A stretch of 6,109 nt of DNA from an uncultured Flavobacteriales bacterium (GCA_937925455.1 CALEWF010000178.1:1-6109), one strand, 5' to 3'. Counted from the first letter of the stretch, positions 1 through 6,109 are shown. Translations and numbers: made by a program. The notes: generated by a model from the sequence alone, not told the origin.

Positions 1-38
1 TTCAAATTAGAACCTATAAGCTACCTAAATTGCCGATT

Positions 39-60
39 TGTGTTACAAATGTGTTACAAA
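39..60. repeat. Tandem 11-bp direct repeat beside tRNA-Asn
   Basis: Two exact, abutting copies of TGTGTTACAAA occupy 39-49 and 50-60, a few bases beyond the tRNA terminator. No open frame of useful length covers positions 1-63. Repeats next to the 3' side of a tRNA can belong to an integration site or to the upstream region of an integrase gene, but nothing else in the window supports that. The repeat itself is certain; its role is unknown. Confidence 0.6.
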
Positions 61-63
61 GCT

Positions 64-96
64 AAAAAGCAAAAGGGTTTCATTTCTGAAACCCTT
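64..96 (-). terminator. Intrinsic terminator of tRNA-Asn
   Basis: Read on the minus strand, the tRNA 3' end is followed 10 bases later by a perfect 9-bp stem (AAGGGTTTC / GAAACCCTT, plus-strand arms 73-81 and 88-96) with a 6-base loop. The tract TTGCTTTTT follows. This is the shape of a Rho-independent terminator, and its position suggests the tRNA is transcribed as a single-gene unit. Confidence 0.8.
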
Positions 97-106
97 GCTG
101 CCTAAG

Positions 107-180
107 CTCCCCGGGCTGGGCTTGAACCAGCGACCCCCTGATTAACAGTCAGGTGCTCTAACCAGCTGAGCTACCGAGGA
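107..180 (-). tRNA. trnN: tRNA-Asn (anticodon GTT)
   Basis: The minus strand folds into a complete 74-nt cloverleaf. The acceptor stem is TCCTCGG paired with CCGGGGA (one G-U pair), the D arm is GCTC/GAGC, the anticodon stem is CCTGA/TCAGG around the loop CTGTTAA, the variable loop has 5 nt, and the T arm is GCTGG/CCAGC around TTCAAGC. The anticodon GTT (plus positions 144-146) reads AAC and AAU. The discriminator base is G, as expected for tRNA-Asn. The 3' CCA is not encoded (CTT follows), so it must be added after transcription. The gene is intact, with its own promoter upstream and a hairpin terminator downstream. Confidence 0.97.
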
Positions 181-199
181 TTTTTTTGTTTTTGGGGTA

Positions 200-229
200 C
201 AAATGTAAAACTTATTTTTAAGTTTCAAA
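200..229 (-). promoter_or_regulatory. Bacteroidota-type promoter of tRNA-Asn
   Basis: The minus strand carries TTTG (226-229), an 18-base spacer, and TACATTTG (200-207). This matches the -33 TTTG and -7 TAnnTTTG elements recognised by the Bacteroidota primary sigma factor. The -7 box ends 19 bases before the mature tRNA 5' end, leaving a leader of roughly 12 bases for RNase P to remove. The spacer (208-225) is a perfect inverted repeat, AAACTTA-AAAA-TAAGTTT, which may be incidental in such AT-rich DNA. Confidence 0.75.
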
Positions 230-240
230 AAACCAAGCAT

Positions 241-272
241 AAAAAATTCAACCGTTGCTGAAAGGAATTTTT
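241..272 (-). terminator. Possible weak terminator after the sensor kinase gene
   Basis: Five bases beyond the stop codon of the large kinase gene, the minus strand has an 8-bp inverted repeat AAAAATTC / GAATTTTT (plus arms 265-272 and 242-249) with a 15-base loop. The second arm ends in a run of T. The stem has only one G-C pair, so it would be unstable. It is the best terminator candidate between the operon and the tRNA promoter, but read-through into the tRNA is equally possible. Confidence 0.3.
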
Positions 273-277
273 AAAAT

Positions 278-3211
278 TTACTCAATAGGAATTATCACTT
301 CCACACGGGTACCGGCAGCCTCGCCAGAATCATAGTAAAGATCAGTAATTCGAATTTCAGCAGGTTTATTTCGGATTTGATTTAGTAATTCCAAACGATT
401 TCGCGTAATTTTTATTCCCTTGGATATATGTCCCATTTGTGATTTTTCCTTGAGTTTTTCGCGTTGTACCCGTCCTATTCCATTATCTTCTACCATACAG
501 TATAACGTTCCATCGCTTTGCCGCTTAAAACGAACTATCAATCGTGCATCTCCTTTTTTAGGCAATAAACCATGCTTAATGGAATTTTCAATAAATGGCT
601 GAAGCAACATGGGGGGAATTTTAACTTCATAAAGATCAATACCGGGAGCAGTATCAATAATATATTCAAACTTATTTACAAATCTTAATGCCTCTAAGCT
701 TAAATAATGTTCAAGCATATTAATCTCATCAGCCAATGGGATTTCACGCTTATCTGAATAATCAAGGGTCATTCGAAGCAATCGGGCAAATTTGGAGAGG
801 TAGATATTAGCCTCCATTTTTTTATCGCGATTTATCAGGTTTTGAATGCTTCCTAAAGAATTAAAAATAAAATGCGGATTCATTTGAGCTTTTAAGGCTG
901 TTAGCTCTAATTCTCCTAACAATCGGGTTAGTCTTGTTTTTTCCTCTTCCCTCTTTTTAATTGACCGTACCCTTACCACCATGCTTACAAATAAAACCAA
1001 CAATGTGATAAAAATAAGAAAGACCCGGAACCATAAGGTTTGCCAGTATGCAAAACTAACTTCGAAGTTAGCCACAGCAGCATTTTCACTTTGCATACCG
1101 TCTTTATTTATTGCCTTTACCTTAAAAACATATTTTCCTGGCAACAATGAATGATAATGAATGGAAGGGGAATTAGTATATAACCATGATGAATCCAATC
1201 CTTCCATGATATATTTATAGGTAAGAGGCTCGTTGGTATTGTATGCCAAACCTACTACATCTATTTTCAGTCGGGCTTGGGTATAACTAATTTTGTAATT
1301 CTCTTGCGGGTCTTGCTCTTTTTCTGCAATAGAAACATTGCTGATGTATATACGTGGAGAAAAGCTTCTTATTCTTAGATTTCTTTTTTCAATAATGGAT
1401 AAACCATCTGAAGTACCTGCATATATTTTTTGATCAGTTATTAAAAGGCGATTGACTTCTTCTGATACAAGTCCTGATTCTGAACCTATTCGGAATAACT
1501 TAGGAGAACCATTTGGGTCAAACTGAATATAATTGATACCTTTTTTAGTAGCTATCCAAAGATCACCTTGAGAATCCTGAACAATATCGTTAATAAAATC
1601 AGACGTCAGTCCGTTATATGAATTTAAATGATAGACAATTCGGTTTTTTGAAATGACAAATAATCCATTACTAAAAGTAGAAATCCACATCAGTTGATGA
1701 ATGGAATCTATCTGAATGTCACTAATCCATTGATTACCAAAAACGGAAGCCGGATATTTTAATATTGAATTATTATCTTGCAAAATATGAAGCCCCTGTT
1801 CATTGGAAAACCATATATGTCCCTGCCGGTTACATGCAACAGCATTGATTCGCCCCAATTTAAACTCTTTAATTTTTTGACCACCTGAATTAAATTGATA
1901 TAATGCATGAGCCCCCCCAATCCACACATCGCCTCCAGGCCCTTCTGCCAATGCTTTTCCATAAATATAGTCTTTAATTCGTTTGAATTTATCATTTTCT
2001 TTAATTATCAACCCATCGTCTTTTAAAAACCAAACCGACTGGTTGGAGTGATTTAAAGATGCTGTAATTCTTGCGATATATTTTTTTTCAGTTTCCTTGA
2101 ATACTTCATTAAAATTGTCTTCAGCCAACTCTAAAACATTCCCATCGTCAGCTCCTGCTAATATTTTTCCATTTTTATCATGAACTAATGCAGTAATATT
2201 GTTAGAAGAAGTTTCACTTTTTACGGTAATAGCATATGCAGGATTGTAAGGGATCATATAAAGACCCTGCCCTAAGGATGAAATCCAAAAATTTCCTTCA
2301 AAATCTTGTGTAATACAAGATACTTTAACATGATGAAGAAAACGTCTTTTTAAATAATAATTTCCCTCTGAACTTTTAGTCAGCAGGTAAATTCCATGGT
2401 TGGTTCCTGCCCATAAATTTTCCATTTCATCTTCATGTAGGCAAATTACCAAATCGTCTCCAAAGGTGGACTCCTCTGCCACCTTTTTAATTTCTCCTGT
2501 ATGCGTATTTACTATAACACAAAAACCTAAGCCATAAAAAGCAATATTCCCACTTTTTAAAAGCACAGGCCTACGGGAATAATGATATTTTTTATTTATT
2601 CCATCCAAAAAAATAATTTTTGAACTATCATTATCAATCACATAAATCTTATTGCTTTCATAAGTTAAATACCATAATTTAAAGTTTTTGTCTTCGGCTA
2701 TTCCCACTATTGGTGATTTATTATGTCTATCAAAAACATGAATTATGGAATCGTTTCTGGTTTGATACAGATTCCCTTCAAAAGTTCCAAACCAAATATC
2801 TCCATTTGATGCTGGATAAACAGAAATTACCTTCTCCTCAATTAGTTTAGGAATAGCTTTGTAGGAATATATCTTATTATTTTTAACATATCCTGGAATA
2901 CCGCGAAGGGTAGTAAACCAAATTTTTCCGTTTCTGTCATCATAAATATTAAACACTTCATGATCGGGCAAACTGTCTCGAATAGTGAATGTACGGAAAG
3001 TATGGCCATCATACTTAGCCAATCCGGAGGAGCCAGTTACCCAAATAAATCCATACTGATCTGAATATACCCTGTATAGCAGGGTTGTTGGCAACCCATC
3101 ATGAGGTGTGAAATTTCTGTATGGTACAAACTGAGAAAATGCAGTAGCAAAACATACTATCTGCAAAAACAAAGTTAGAAGTACCCGAAATTTCCTTGCA
3201 TCAAATAACAT
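278..3211 (-). CDS. Two-component sensor histidine kinase, beta-propeller (Reg_prop) / Y_Y_Y / LytS type
   Basis: This is a membrane sensor kinase of 977 aa, numbered from the ATG at 3211. A signal peptide (about 1-26, basic DARKFR then a hydrophobic stretch, likely cut before Q27) leads into an extracytoplasmic sensor. About 13 propeller blades with the WxxT/G-x-G signature (GFIWVTGSSG, GDIWFGTFEG, GDLWIATKKG) fit two stacked seven-bladed propellers at about 30-325 and 335-615. A Y_Y_Y domain (about 650-720), one membrane helix (about 729-747) and a short linker follow. The cytoplasmic part has the His_kinase motif NPHFIFNS with H780 as phospho-acceptor, then an ATPase domain with the N-box (IENSIKHG, N876) and G-box (EDNGIG, D909). 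Length and order are normal for Bacteroidota. The frame extends to a TTG at 3218-3220, but ATG is the better start. The gene lies 25 bases behind the regulator gene and is probably co-transcribed. Its class normally pairs with LytTR regulators; none is present here. The ligand is unknown. Confidence 0.93.
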   Translation of the reverse strand: MLFDARKFRVLLTLFLQIVCFATAFSQFVPYRNFTPHDGLPTTLLYRVYSDQYGFIWVTGSSGLAKYDGHTFRTFTIRDSLPDHEVFNIYDDRNGKIWFTTLRGIPGYVKNNKIYSYKAIPKLIEEKVISVYPASNGDIWFGTFEGNLYQTRNDSIIHVFDRHNKSPIVGIAEDKNFKLWYLTYESNKIYVIDNDSSKIIFLDGINKKYHYSRRPVLLKSGNIAFYGLGFCVIVNTHTGEIKKVAEESTFGDDLVICLHEDEMENLWAGTNHGIYLLTKSSEGNYYLKRRFLHHVKVSCITQDFEGNFWISSLGQGLYMIPYNPAYAITVKSETSSNNITALVHDKNGKILAGADDGNVLELAEDNFNEVFKETEKKYIARITASLNHSNQSVWFLKDDGLIIKENDKFKRIKDYIYGKALAEGPGGDVWIGGAHALYQFNSGGQKIKEFKLGRINAVACNRQGHIWFSNEQGLHILQDNNSILKYPASVFGNQWISDIQIDSIHQLMWISTFSNGLFVISKNRIVYHLNSYNGLTSDFINDIVQDSQGDLWIATKKGINYIQFDPNGSPKLFRIGSESGLVSEEVNRLLITDQKIYAGTSDGLSIIEKRNLRIRSFSPRIYISNVSIAEKEQDPQENYKISYTQARLKIDVVGLAYNTNEPLTYKYIMEGLDSSWLYTNSPSIHYHSLLPGKYVFKVKAINKDGMQSENAAVANFEVSFAYWQTLWFRVFLIFITLLVLFVSMVVRVRSIKKREEEKTRLTRLLGELELTALKAQMNPHFIFNSLGSIQNLINRDKKMEANIYLSKFARLLRMTLDYSDKREIPLADEINMLEHYLSLEALRFVNKFEYIIDTAPGIDLYEVKIPPMLLQPFIENSIKHGLLPKKGDARLIVRFKRQSDGTLYCMVEDNGIGRVQREKLKEKSQMGHISKGIKITRNRLELLNQIRNKPAEIRITDLYYDSGEAAGTRVEVIIPIE

Positions 3212-3236
3212 ACTATGCAAGGTAAAAAAATAATAA

Positions 3237-3944
3237 TTATTCTTGATTATTTACCAGCAATTTAAACCCCTTTCCGTGAACATTTAAAATTTCGATACGT
3301 GGGTCTGCTTTTAGATACTTACGTAGTTTGGTAATATAAACATCCATGCTACGGGCATTAAAATATGAATCATCATGCCAAATGGTTTTTAAGGCGAAAT
3401 TTCGGTCCATGGTTTTATTCATATTCAAGCATAGCAACCGGAGCAATTCTGATTCTTTAGAAGTGAGCTTTCTTTCTTCAGTATCGGATTTCAGAATCTG
3501 TTTTGTAGGGTCAAATATGAACTTGCCAATTATAAAGTTGCCTTCTTCATCATTTACCCCTGGAACCGATGAAGCCCTTTTTAACACGGCTTTTACTCTA
3601 AAGAGTAATTCTTCCATATTAAATGGTTTGGTGAGATAATCATCTGCTCCTGACTTAAAACCTTCGATTTTATCGTCGGGCAGTGATTTGGCTGTAAGGA
3701 AAATGATGGGAATATGTTTATCTGCTTGACGGATTTCCTTAGCCAGTGTAAACCCATCTTTTACCGGCAACATAATATCCAAAATGCACAAATCAAATTT
3801 CTGCTTGGCAAATGTATCAAACCCCTGCTGGCCATCTGTACAAAGCACGGTTTCAAAACCTTTTACATTTAAATAATCTTTAAGCAAACTACCCAAATTG
3901 GGTTCATCTTCTACCAGCAAAATTTTTGGCTTAACTTCTTCCAT
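3237..3944 (-). CDS. OmpR/PhoB-family response regulator, RprY-like
   Basis: This 235-aa cytoplasmic protein has the standard two-domain layout. The receiver (about 6-118) has the acidic pair E12-D13, the phospho-acceptor D56 (DLCILDIMLP), T84 (FLTAK) and K106 (TKPF), all the residues needed for phosphorylation. The C-terminal winged-helix DNA-binding domain (about 136-230) contains SKESELLRLL, a recognition-helix region NARSMDVYITKLRKYL, and the closing hairpin VHGKGFKLL. From memory the receiver closely resembles RprY of Bacteroides, including NLGSLLKDYL and EIPIIFLTAK-like stretches, but I could not align it. The ATG is 15 bases after the stop of the upstream kinase gene, so the two are almost certainly one transcript and a cognate pair. 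There is no Shine-Dalgarno sequence, which is normal for the phylum. RprY homologues have been linked to stress responses and to tetQ expression; the target genes here are unknown. Confidence 0.95.
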   Translation of the reverse strand: MEEVKPKILLVEDEPNLGSLLKDYLNVKGFETVLCTDGQQGFDTFAKQKFDLCILDIMLPVKDGFTLAKEIRQADKHIPIIFLTAKSLPDDKIEGFKSGADDYLTKPFNMEELLFRVKAVLKRASSVPGVNDEEGNFIIGKFIFDPTKQILKSDTEERKLTSKESELLRLLCLNMNKTMDRNFALKTIWHDDSYFNARSMDVYITKLRKYLKADPRIEILNVHGKGFKLLVNNQE

Positions 3945-3959
3945 ATAATTATTGGTTTA

Positions 3960-5573
3960 TTATTTCAAATGTAATGAATTGTTTGATTGTTGCTTCAGTG
4001 GTAATTTTACAATAAAAGTACTTCCCTCTCCTAATTGACTTTTTACTTCAATGGTGCCATGGTGCCGCTCTACAATGGATTTTACATAACTTAATCCCAA
4101 TCCAAAACCTTTTACATTATGCACATTTCCGGTAGGCACCCGATATAGCTTTTCAAAAATCCGCTTCTGGTCATCTTTACTAATACCTATTCCATTATCA
4201 CGAATTTCTAAAATAATATGTTGGTCTTGATTTCTTGTAGAAATTTCGATAAATGGCTGATTGGGCTGAGAATATTTAATTCCGTTATCTATTAAATTAA
4301 AAATTAAATTCGTAATCATTACTTCATCAGCCTCTATCTCATGATCTTTAGCATCCAGACGCTTAATAATTTTTACCCCCCGGGTTTGAGCCTGCATACT
4401 AAGGCTAGCTATGGCTTTATCAATCCGAGCATGCAAATCTACCTGTTTAATTTTAAGACGAAAACCCTCTTTTTCAAAAACAGCACTTTGAAGTACATTT
4501 TCCACCAAAAGGGCCAGTCGGTTATTCTCTTCGCTGATCATATTTACATATTTATCTTTCAGGGAAGAATTCATTAAATCTGGATCATTCATGGCCTGGC
4601 ATGCCAAAGAAATGGTAGATATAGGTGTTTTTAATTCATGTGTAATATTATTTATCAAGTCATTCTTAATTTCTGACAATTTCTTTTGACGGTATATGGT
4701 ATTTATAGTATAAGAAAAAGAAAAAATGATAATTAGAATTAAGAATGTAGATGCGGCCAAAAGAAAAAGCAGATTTCGTAAAATAAACTGCGTTTTATGT
4801 GGAAAAAATAATACTAAGTAGTGCTGGTTATTAAATGGATTGATGGAAAGTGGTATGCGATATTCTGAATGAGTAAGCTTTTTTACGCGATTGGAGCTTG
4901 TATAAGTGAGTTTATCCAAAAAAATATCATAAATTCCAAAATTATATCCGGTATTGATTCCTTGTTCAGCTAACTTTAATCCGATGATAGAATCAAGCGC
5001 TAAGGTATCGGGGTCGGAGGGAGTCATGGAAATATATCCACTGAGCATTTCTTTAAAAAATTCTCCAAAAAAAGCCCCATTTGCCGAAAGCAGTTGATAC
5101 GCTTCATCCACATTTTCAAGAAAAGTTGCCGTATCACCGCTTATTTCCGGGAGGAAATATTCAAAATTTTCATGGACATCCACGCCAAACGGGTCAATGA
5201 TGGAATGATGATCCCTAGTAGGTCCACCAGAATTAAACCAAATCTTTCCCTGTCCTTTGCCAGGACGCTGAATATTGATTGCAATATCTTGATTATATTT
5301 TATCCCCTTCTTTTTCTTTTTTTTCAAAGAATCTAAATGTTGCTGCATTTGCTTTTCCACCTGTTTCCAGTTAAACAGCTTATTCATTTCACGCTCAATG
5401 CGCATTTTTTCATAGTCATACACTGCATTGGTCATGGCTTCGTAAACCGCTTGCTCAAATAGTTGTTCCCGTTGTTCCACGGCACCACGAATCCAATAAA
5501 TCTGAATTCCAATGAGCCCGGTCATAGCCAGGAACATTAATACGATAATTAGACGGATGAGCCGTGGATTCAT
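3960..5573 (-). CDS. Transmembrane sensor histidine kinase (HisKA/HATPase_c), RprX-like
   Basis: This 537-aa inner-membrane kinase is the likely partner of the response regulator immediately downstream. Membrane helix 1 (about 7-27) and helix 2 (about 262-288) flank an extracytoplasmic sensor of about 235 residues that I cannot assign to a named domain. It holds an unusual six-lysine run (K84-K89). Helix 2 is followed by only about 20 residues before the HisKA H-box (HELKTP, phospho-acceptor H312), so there is no HAMP domain, as in many Bacteroidota kinases of this type. The ATPase domain is complete: N-box (N426 and N430 in NLIFNLIDNGIKYS), G1 box (DNGIGI, D459), F-box (RIFEKLYRVP) and G2 box (GFGLGLS, 489-495). 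The ATG at 5571-5573 lies 15 bases after a TAnnTTTG box, which favours this start and makes this the first gene of the operon. Resemblance to RprX rests on architecture and the adjacent RprY-like gene. Confidence 0.94.
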   Translation of the reverse strand: MNPRLIRLIIVLMFLAMTGLIGIQIYWIRGAVEQREQLFEQAVYEAMTNAVYDYEKMRIEREMNKLFNWKQVEKQMQQHLDSLKKKKKKGIKYNQDIAINIQRPGKGQGKIWFNSGGPTRDHHSIIDPFGVDVHENFEYFLPEISGDTATFLENVDEAYQLLSANGAFFGEFFKEMLSGYISMTPSDPDTLALDSIIGLKLAEQGINTGYNFGIYDIFLDKLTYTSSNRVKKLTHSEYRIPLSINPFNNQHYLVLFFPHKTQFILRNLLFLLAASTFLILIIIFSFSYTINTIYRQKKLSEIKNDLINNITHELKTPISTISLACQAMNDPDLMNSSLKDKYVNMISEENNRLALLVENVLQSAVFEKEGFRLKIKQVDLHARIDKAIASLSMQAQTRGVKIIKRLDAKDHEIEADEVMITNLIFNLIDNGIKYSQPNQPFIEISTRNQDQHIILEIRDNGIGISKDDQKRIFEKLYRVPTGNVHNVKGFGLGLSYVKSIVERHHGTIEVKSQLGEGSTFIVKLPLKQQSNNSLHLK

Positions 5574-5588
5574 AAATTCTAATTATTA

Positions 5589-5596
5589 CAAAGGTA
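5589..5596 (-). promoter_or_regulatory. -7 box of the kinase-regulator operon promoter
   Basis: The minus strand reads TACCTTTG, an exact match to the Bacteroidota -7 element TAnnTTTG, ending 15 bases before the kinase ATG at 5573. The matching -33 region is T-rich (GATTTTTATT) but lacks a clear TTG. If transcription starts about 7 bases after the box, the leader is only about 9 bases, so the mRNA is nearly leaderless. That is consistent with the absence of a Shine-Dalgarno sequence. Confidence 0.6.
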
Positions 5597-5640
5597 GCAT
5601 CCGCCACTATGTAATAAAAATCAGGTTAACATAATTTAAT

Positions 5641-5665
5641 AGCAAGCGATTAGCTTTGCTTTTTT
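5641..5665 (+). terminator. Terminator-like hairpin, U-tract on the plus strand
   Basis: On the plus strand AGCAAGC (5641-5647), loop GATTA, GCTTTGCT (5653-5660, one bulged base) is followed by a run of six T (5660-5665). This is the order of an intrinsic terminator for plus-strand transcription, yet no plus-strand gene lies upstream. On the minus strand the same hairpin overlaps the stop codon of the small gene and is followed by ATTAAATT, a poor U-tract. It may still weakly end that transcript or shield it from antisense transcription. Confidence 0.4.
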
Positions 5666-5826
5666 AGGTGTTCAATACGCTTTGAAATCTCATCCGCTTC
5701 GGCATATTTGGCATCAGAAGCCATGCGATTGGAGGTTGAAAGTTTATATGCTTCTTCCATCAGGCGATAATATTTTTCCTGAAGCTTCTCTATTTCTGAT
5801 TTCTTTTTGTTAAAAAATGGAAACAT
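5650..5826 (-). CDS. Lacal_2735 family small protein
   Basis: This is a 58-aa protein that starts MFPFFNKKKSEIEKL and ends HLKKQS. The hydrophobic start, the lysine cluster, the EKLQEKYYRLMEEAYKLS segment, the SNRMASDAKYAEADEI segment and the final helix ending in IEHLKKQ match the Lacal_2735 family as I remember it. That family consists of proteins of about 55-65 residues found in Bacteroidota, with no known function. The composition (K/E-rich, no Cys, no Trp) predicts a soluble, mostly helical protein, perhaps a coiled-coil hairpin. It has no signal peptide or membrane segment. The ATG at 5824-5826 is the only sensible start. It lies 76 bases upstream of the kinase operon on the same strand, with a promoter-like -7 box between, so it is probably a separate unit, though read-through is possible. 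Confidence 0.85.
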   Translation of the reverse strand: MFPFFNKKKSEIEKLQEKYYRLMEEAYKLSTSNRMASDAKYAEADEISKRIEHLKKQS

Positions 5827-5851
5827 AGTAAAGAATAGGGGGTGACGCTGT

Positions 5852-5881
5852 CAAAATGAGGATATTACTGCGACTACCAAT
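5852..5881 (-). promoter_or_regulatory. Possible promoter of the Lacal_2735 gene
   Basis: The minus strand has ATTG (5878-5881), an 18-base spacer and TCATTTTG (5852-5859). This is one mismatch from TAnnTTTG and has the same 18-base spacing as the tRNA promoter. It ends 25 bases before the ATG at 5826. The mismatch falls on a normally conserved A of the -7 box, so this is a candidate only. Confidence 0.35.
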
Positions 5882-6068
5882 CCGTCCAAGAAACTGATGA
5901 GTGGGCTGCATAATAACATACACTATACCCAGTGTATTTATCAGAGGTCCCAATTCTTTTTCGACATCCTGTTGGTGCAAAATCCAAATGTTAGGTCATA
6001 ACTCAGATATAGTCCCTCCAAAAGTATTCGTGCTCCTATGTACTTTTTACGTTGCTTTTCTTACTACA

Positions 6069-6082
6069 CAGTATATATACTG
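6069..6082. repeat. 14-bp perfect palindrome CAGTATATATACTG
   Basis: CAGTATATATACTG is identical to its own reverse complement. It lies 18 bases before a possible ATG at 6101 on the plus strand. Such a site could bind a dimeric regulator, but alternating TA makes palindromes easy to get by chance. On the plus strand TTGCTT (6052-6057), 16 bases and TATATA (6074-6079) also resemble a generic sigma-70 promoter, which is not the usual form in this phylum. Confidence 0.4.
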
Positions 6083-6109
6083 CAAATTAGTTAGAGCAGG
6101 ATGATGAAA

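Larger units (their letters stand above)
5827..6109. other. Stretch of about 280 bases without a convincing gene
   Basis: I see no credible gene here. On the plus strand an open frame of 67 codons starts at 5901, but its cysteine-rich composition looks random. On the minus strand two overlapping open frames (6060-5941 and 5995-5813) have protein-like composition but no good start codon. The stretch holds a 7-bp inverted repeat ATACACT / AGTGTAT (5918-5924 and 5931-5937), a promoter-like pair upstream of the small gene, and a 14-bp palindrome near the right edge. The last nine bases, ATGATGAAA preceded by AGAGCAGG, could be the first codons of a plus-strand gene that continues outside the window. 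Confidence 0.5.

Noticed and set aside
420..602. Plus-strand open frame of 60 codons inside the large kinase gene
   Set aside because: It lies wholly antisense to the conserved kinase and ATPase coding region, and its cysteine- and proline-rich composition is typical of a shadow frame.
2081..2088. Run of eight T in the large kinase gene as a phase-variation site
   Set aside because: Such runs are common in AT-rich genomes. This one encodes Lys-Lys in a loop-like part of the propeller and has no supporting feature.
3217..3224. TACCTTGC between regulator and large kinase as a promoter
   Set aside because: It misses the last two bases of TAnnTTTG and no TTG lies at a proper distance upstream; co-transcription explains the tight spacing better.
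5918..5937. 7-bp inverted repeat ATACACT / AGTGTAT as a terminator
   Set aside because: No T-tract follows on either strand and no supported gene ends nearby; it may be chance or an operator half-site pair.
5901..6104. Plus-strand open frame of 67 codons near the right end
   Set aside because: It has no recognisable motif, a random-looking Cys/Ile-rich composition, no promoter or ribosome-binding signal, and it contains both inverted repeats of the intergenic stretch.
1..6109. CRISPR array, insertion sequence or toxin-antitoxin pair
   Set aside because: I found no regularly spaced repeats, transposase frame, terminal inverted repeats or paired small genes on either strand.

Overview
The window looks like chromosome of an AT-rich Bacteroidota (Bacteroidetes) bacterium; I cannot place it below phylum. 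The evidence is a sensor kinase of the Reg_prop/Y_Y_Y/LytS type typical of that phylum, an RprY-like OmpR regulator with an RprX-like kinase, a small Lacal_2735-type protein, genes without Shine-Dalgarno sequences, and -7 boxes of the form TAnnTTTG upstream of two transcription units.

Every gene I can support lies on the minus strand, so transcription runs right to left. From the right: about 280 bases (5827-6109) without a convincing gene; a 58-residue protein of the Lacal_2735 family (5650-5826); a short intergenic region with a near-leaderless promoter (TACCTTTG, 5589-5596); then three closely packed genes. These are a membrane histidine kinase (3960-5573), an OmpR-type response regulator (3237-3944), and a large beta-propeller sensor kinase of the LytS class (278-3211), with gaps of 15 and 25 bases. 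A tRNA-Asn(GTT) gene (107-180) follows, with its own Bacteroidota-type promoter and an intrinsic terminator. The first 60 bases hold a tandem 11-bp repeat next to the tRNA.

How the genes probably work together: the first kinase and the regulator form a standard two-component pair. The third gene is a second, unrelated kinase whose usual partner would be a LytTR-domain regulator. None is present in the window, so either it acts on a regulator encoded elsewhere or two kinases share one regulator. That arrangement is the most interesting point here.

I see no CRISPR array, insertion sequence, toxin-antitoxin pair or obvious new system. The regulatory gene set is ordinary for the phylum; the second-look items are mostly small non-coding structures.
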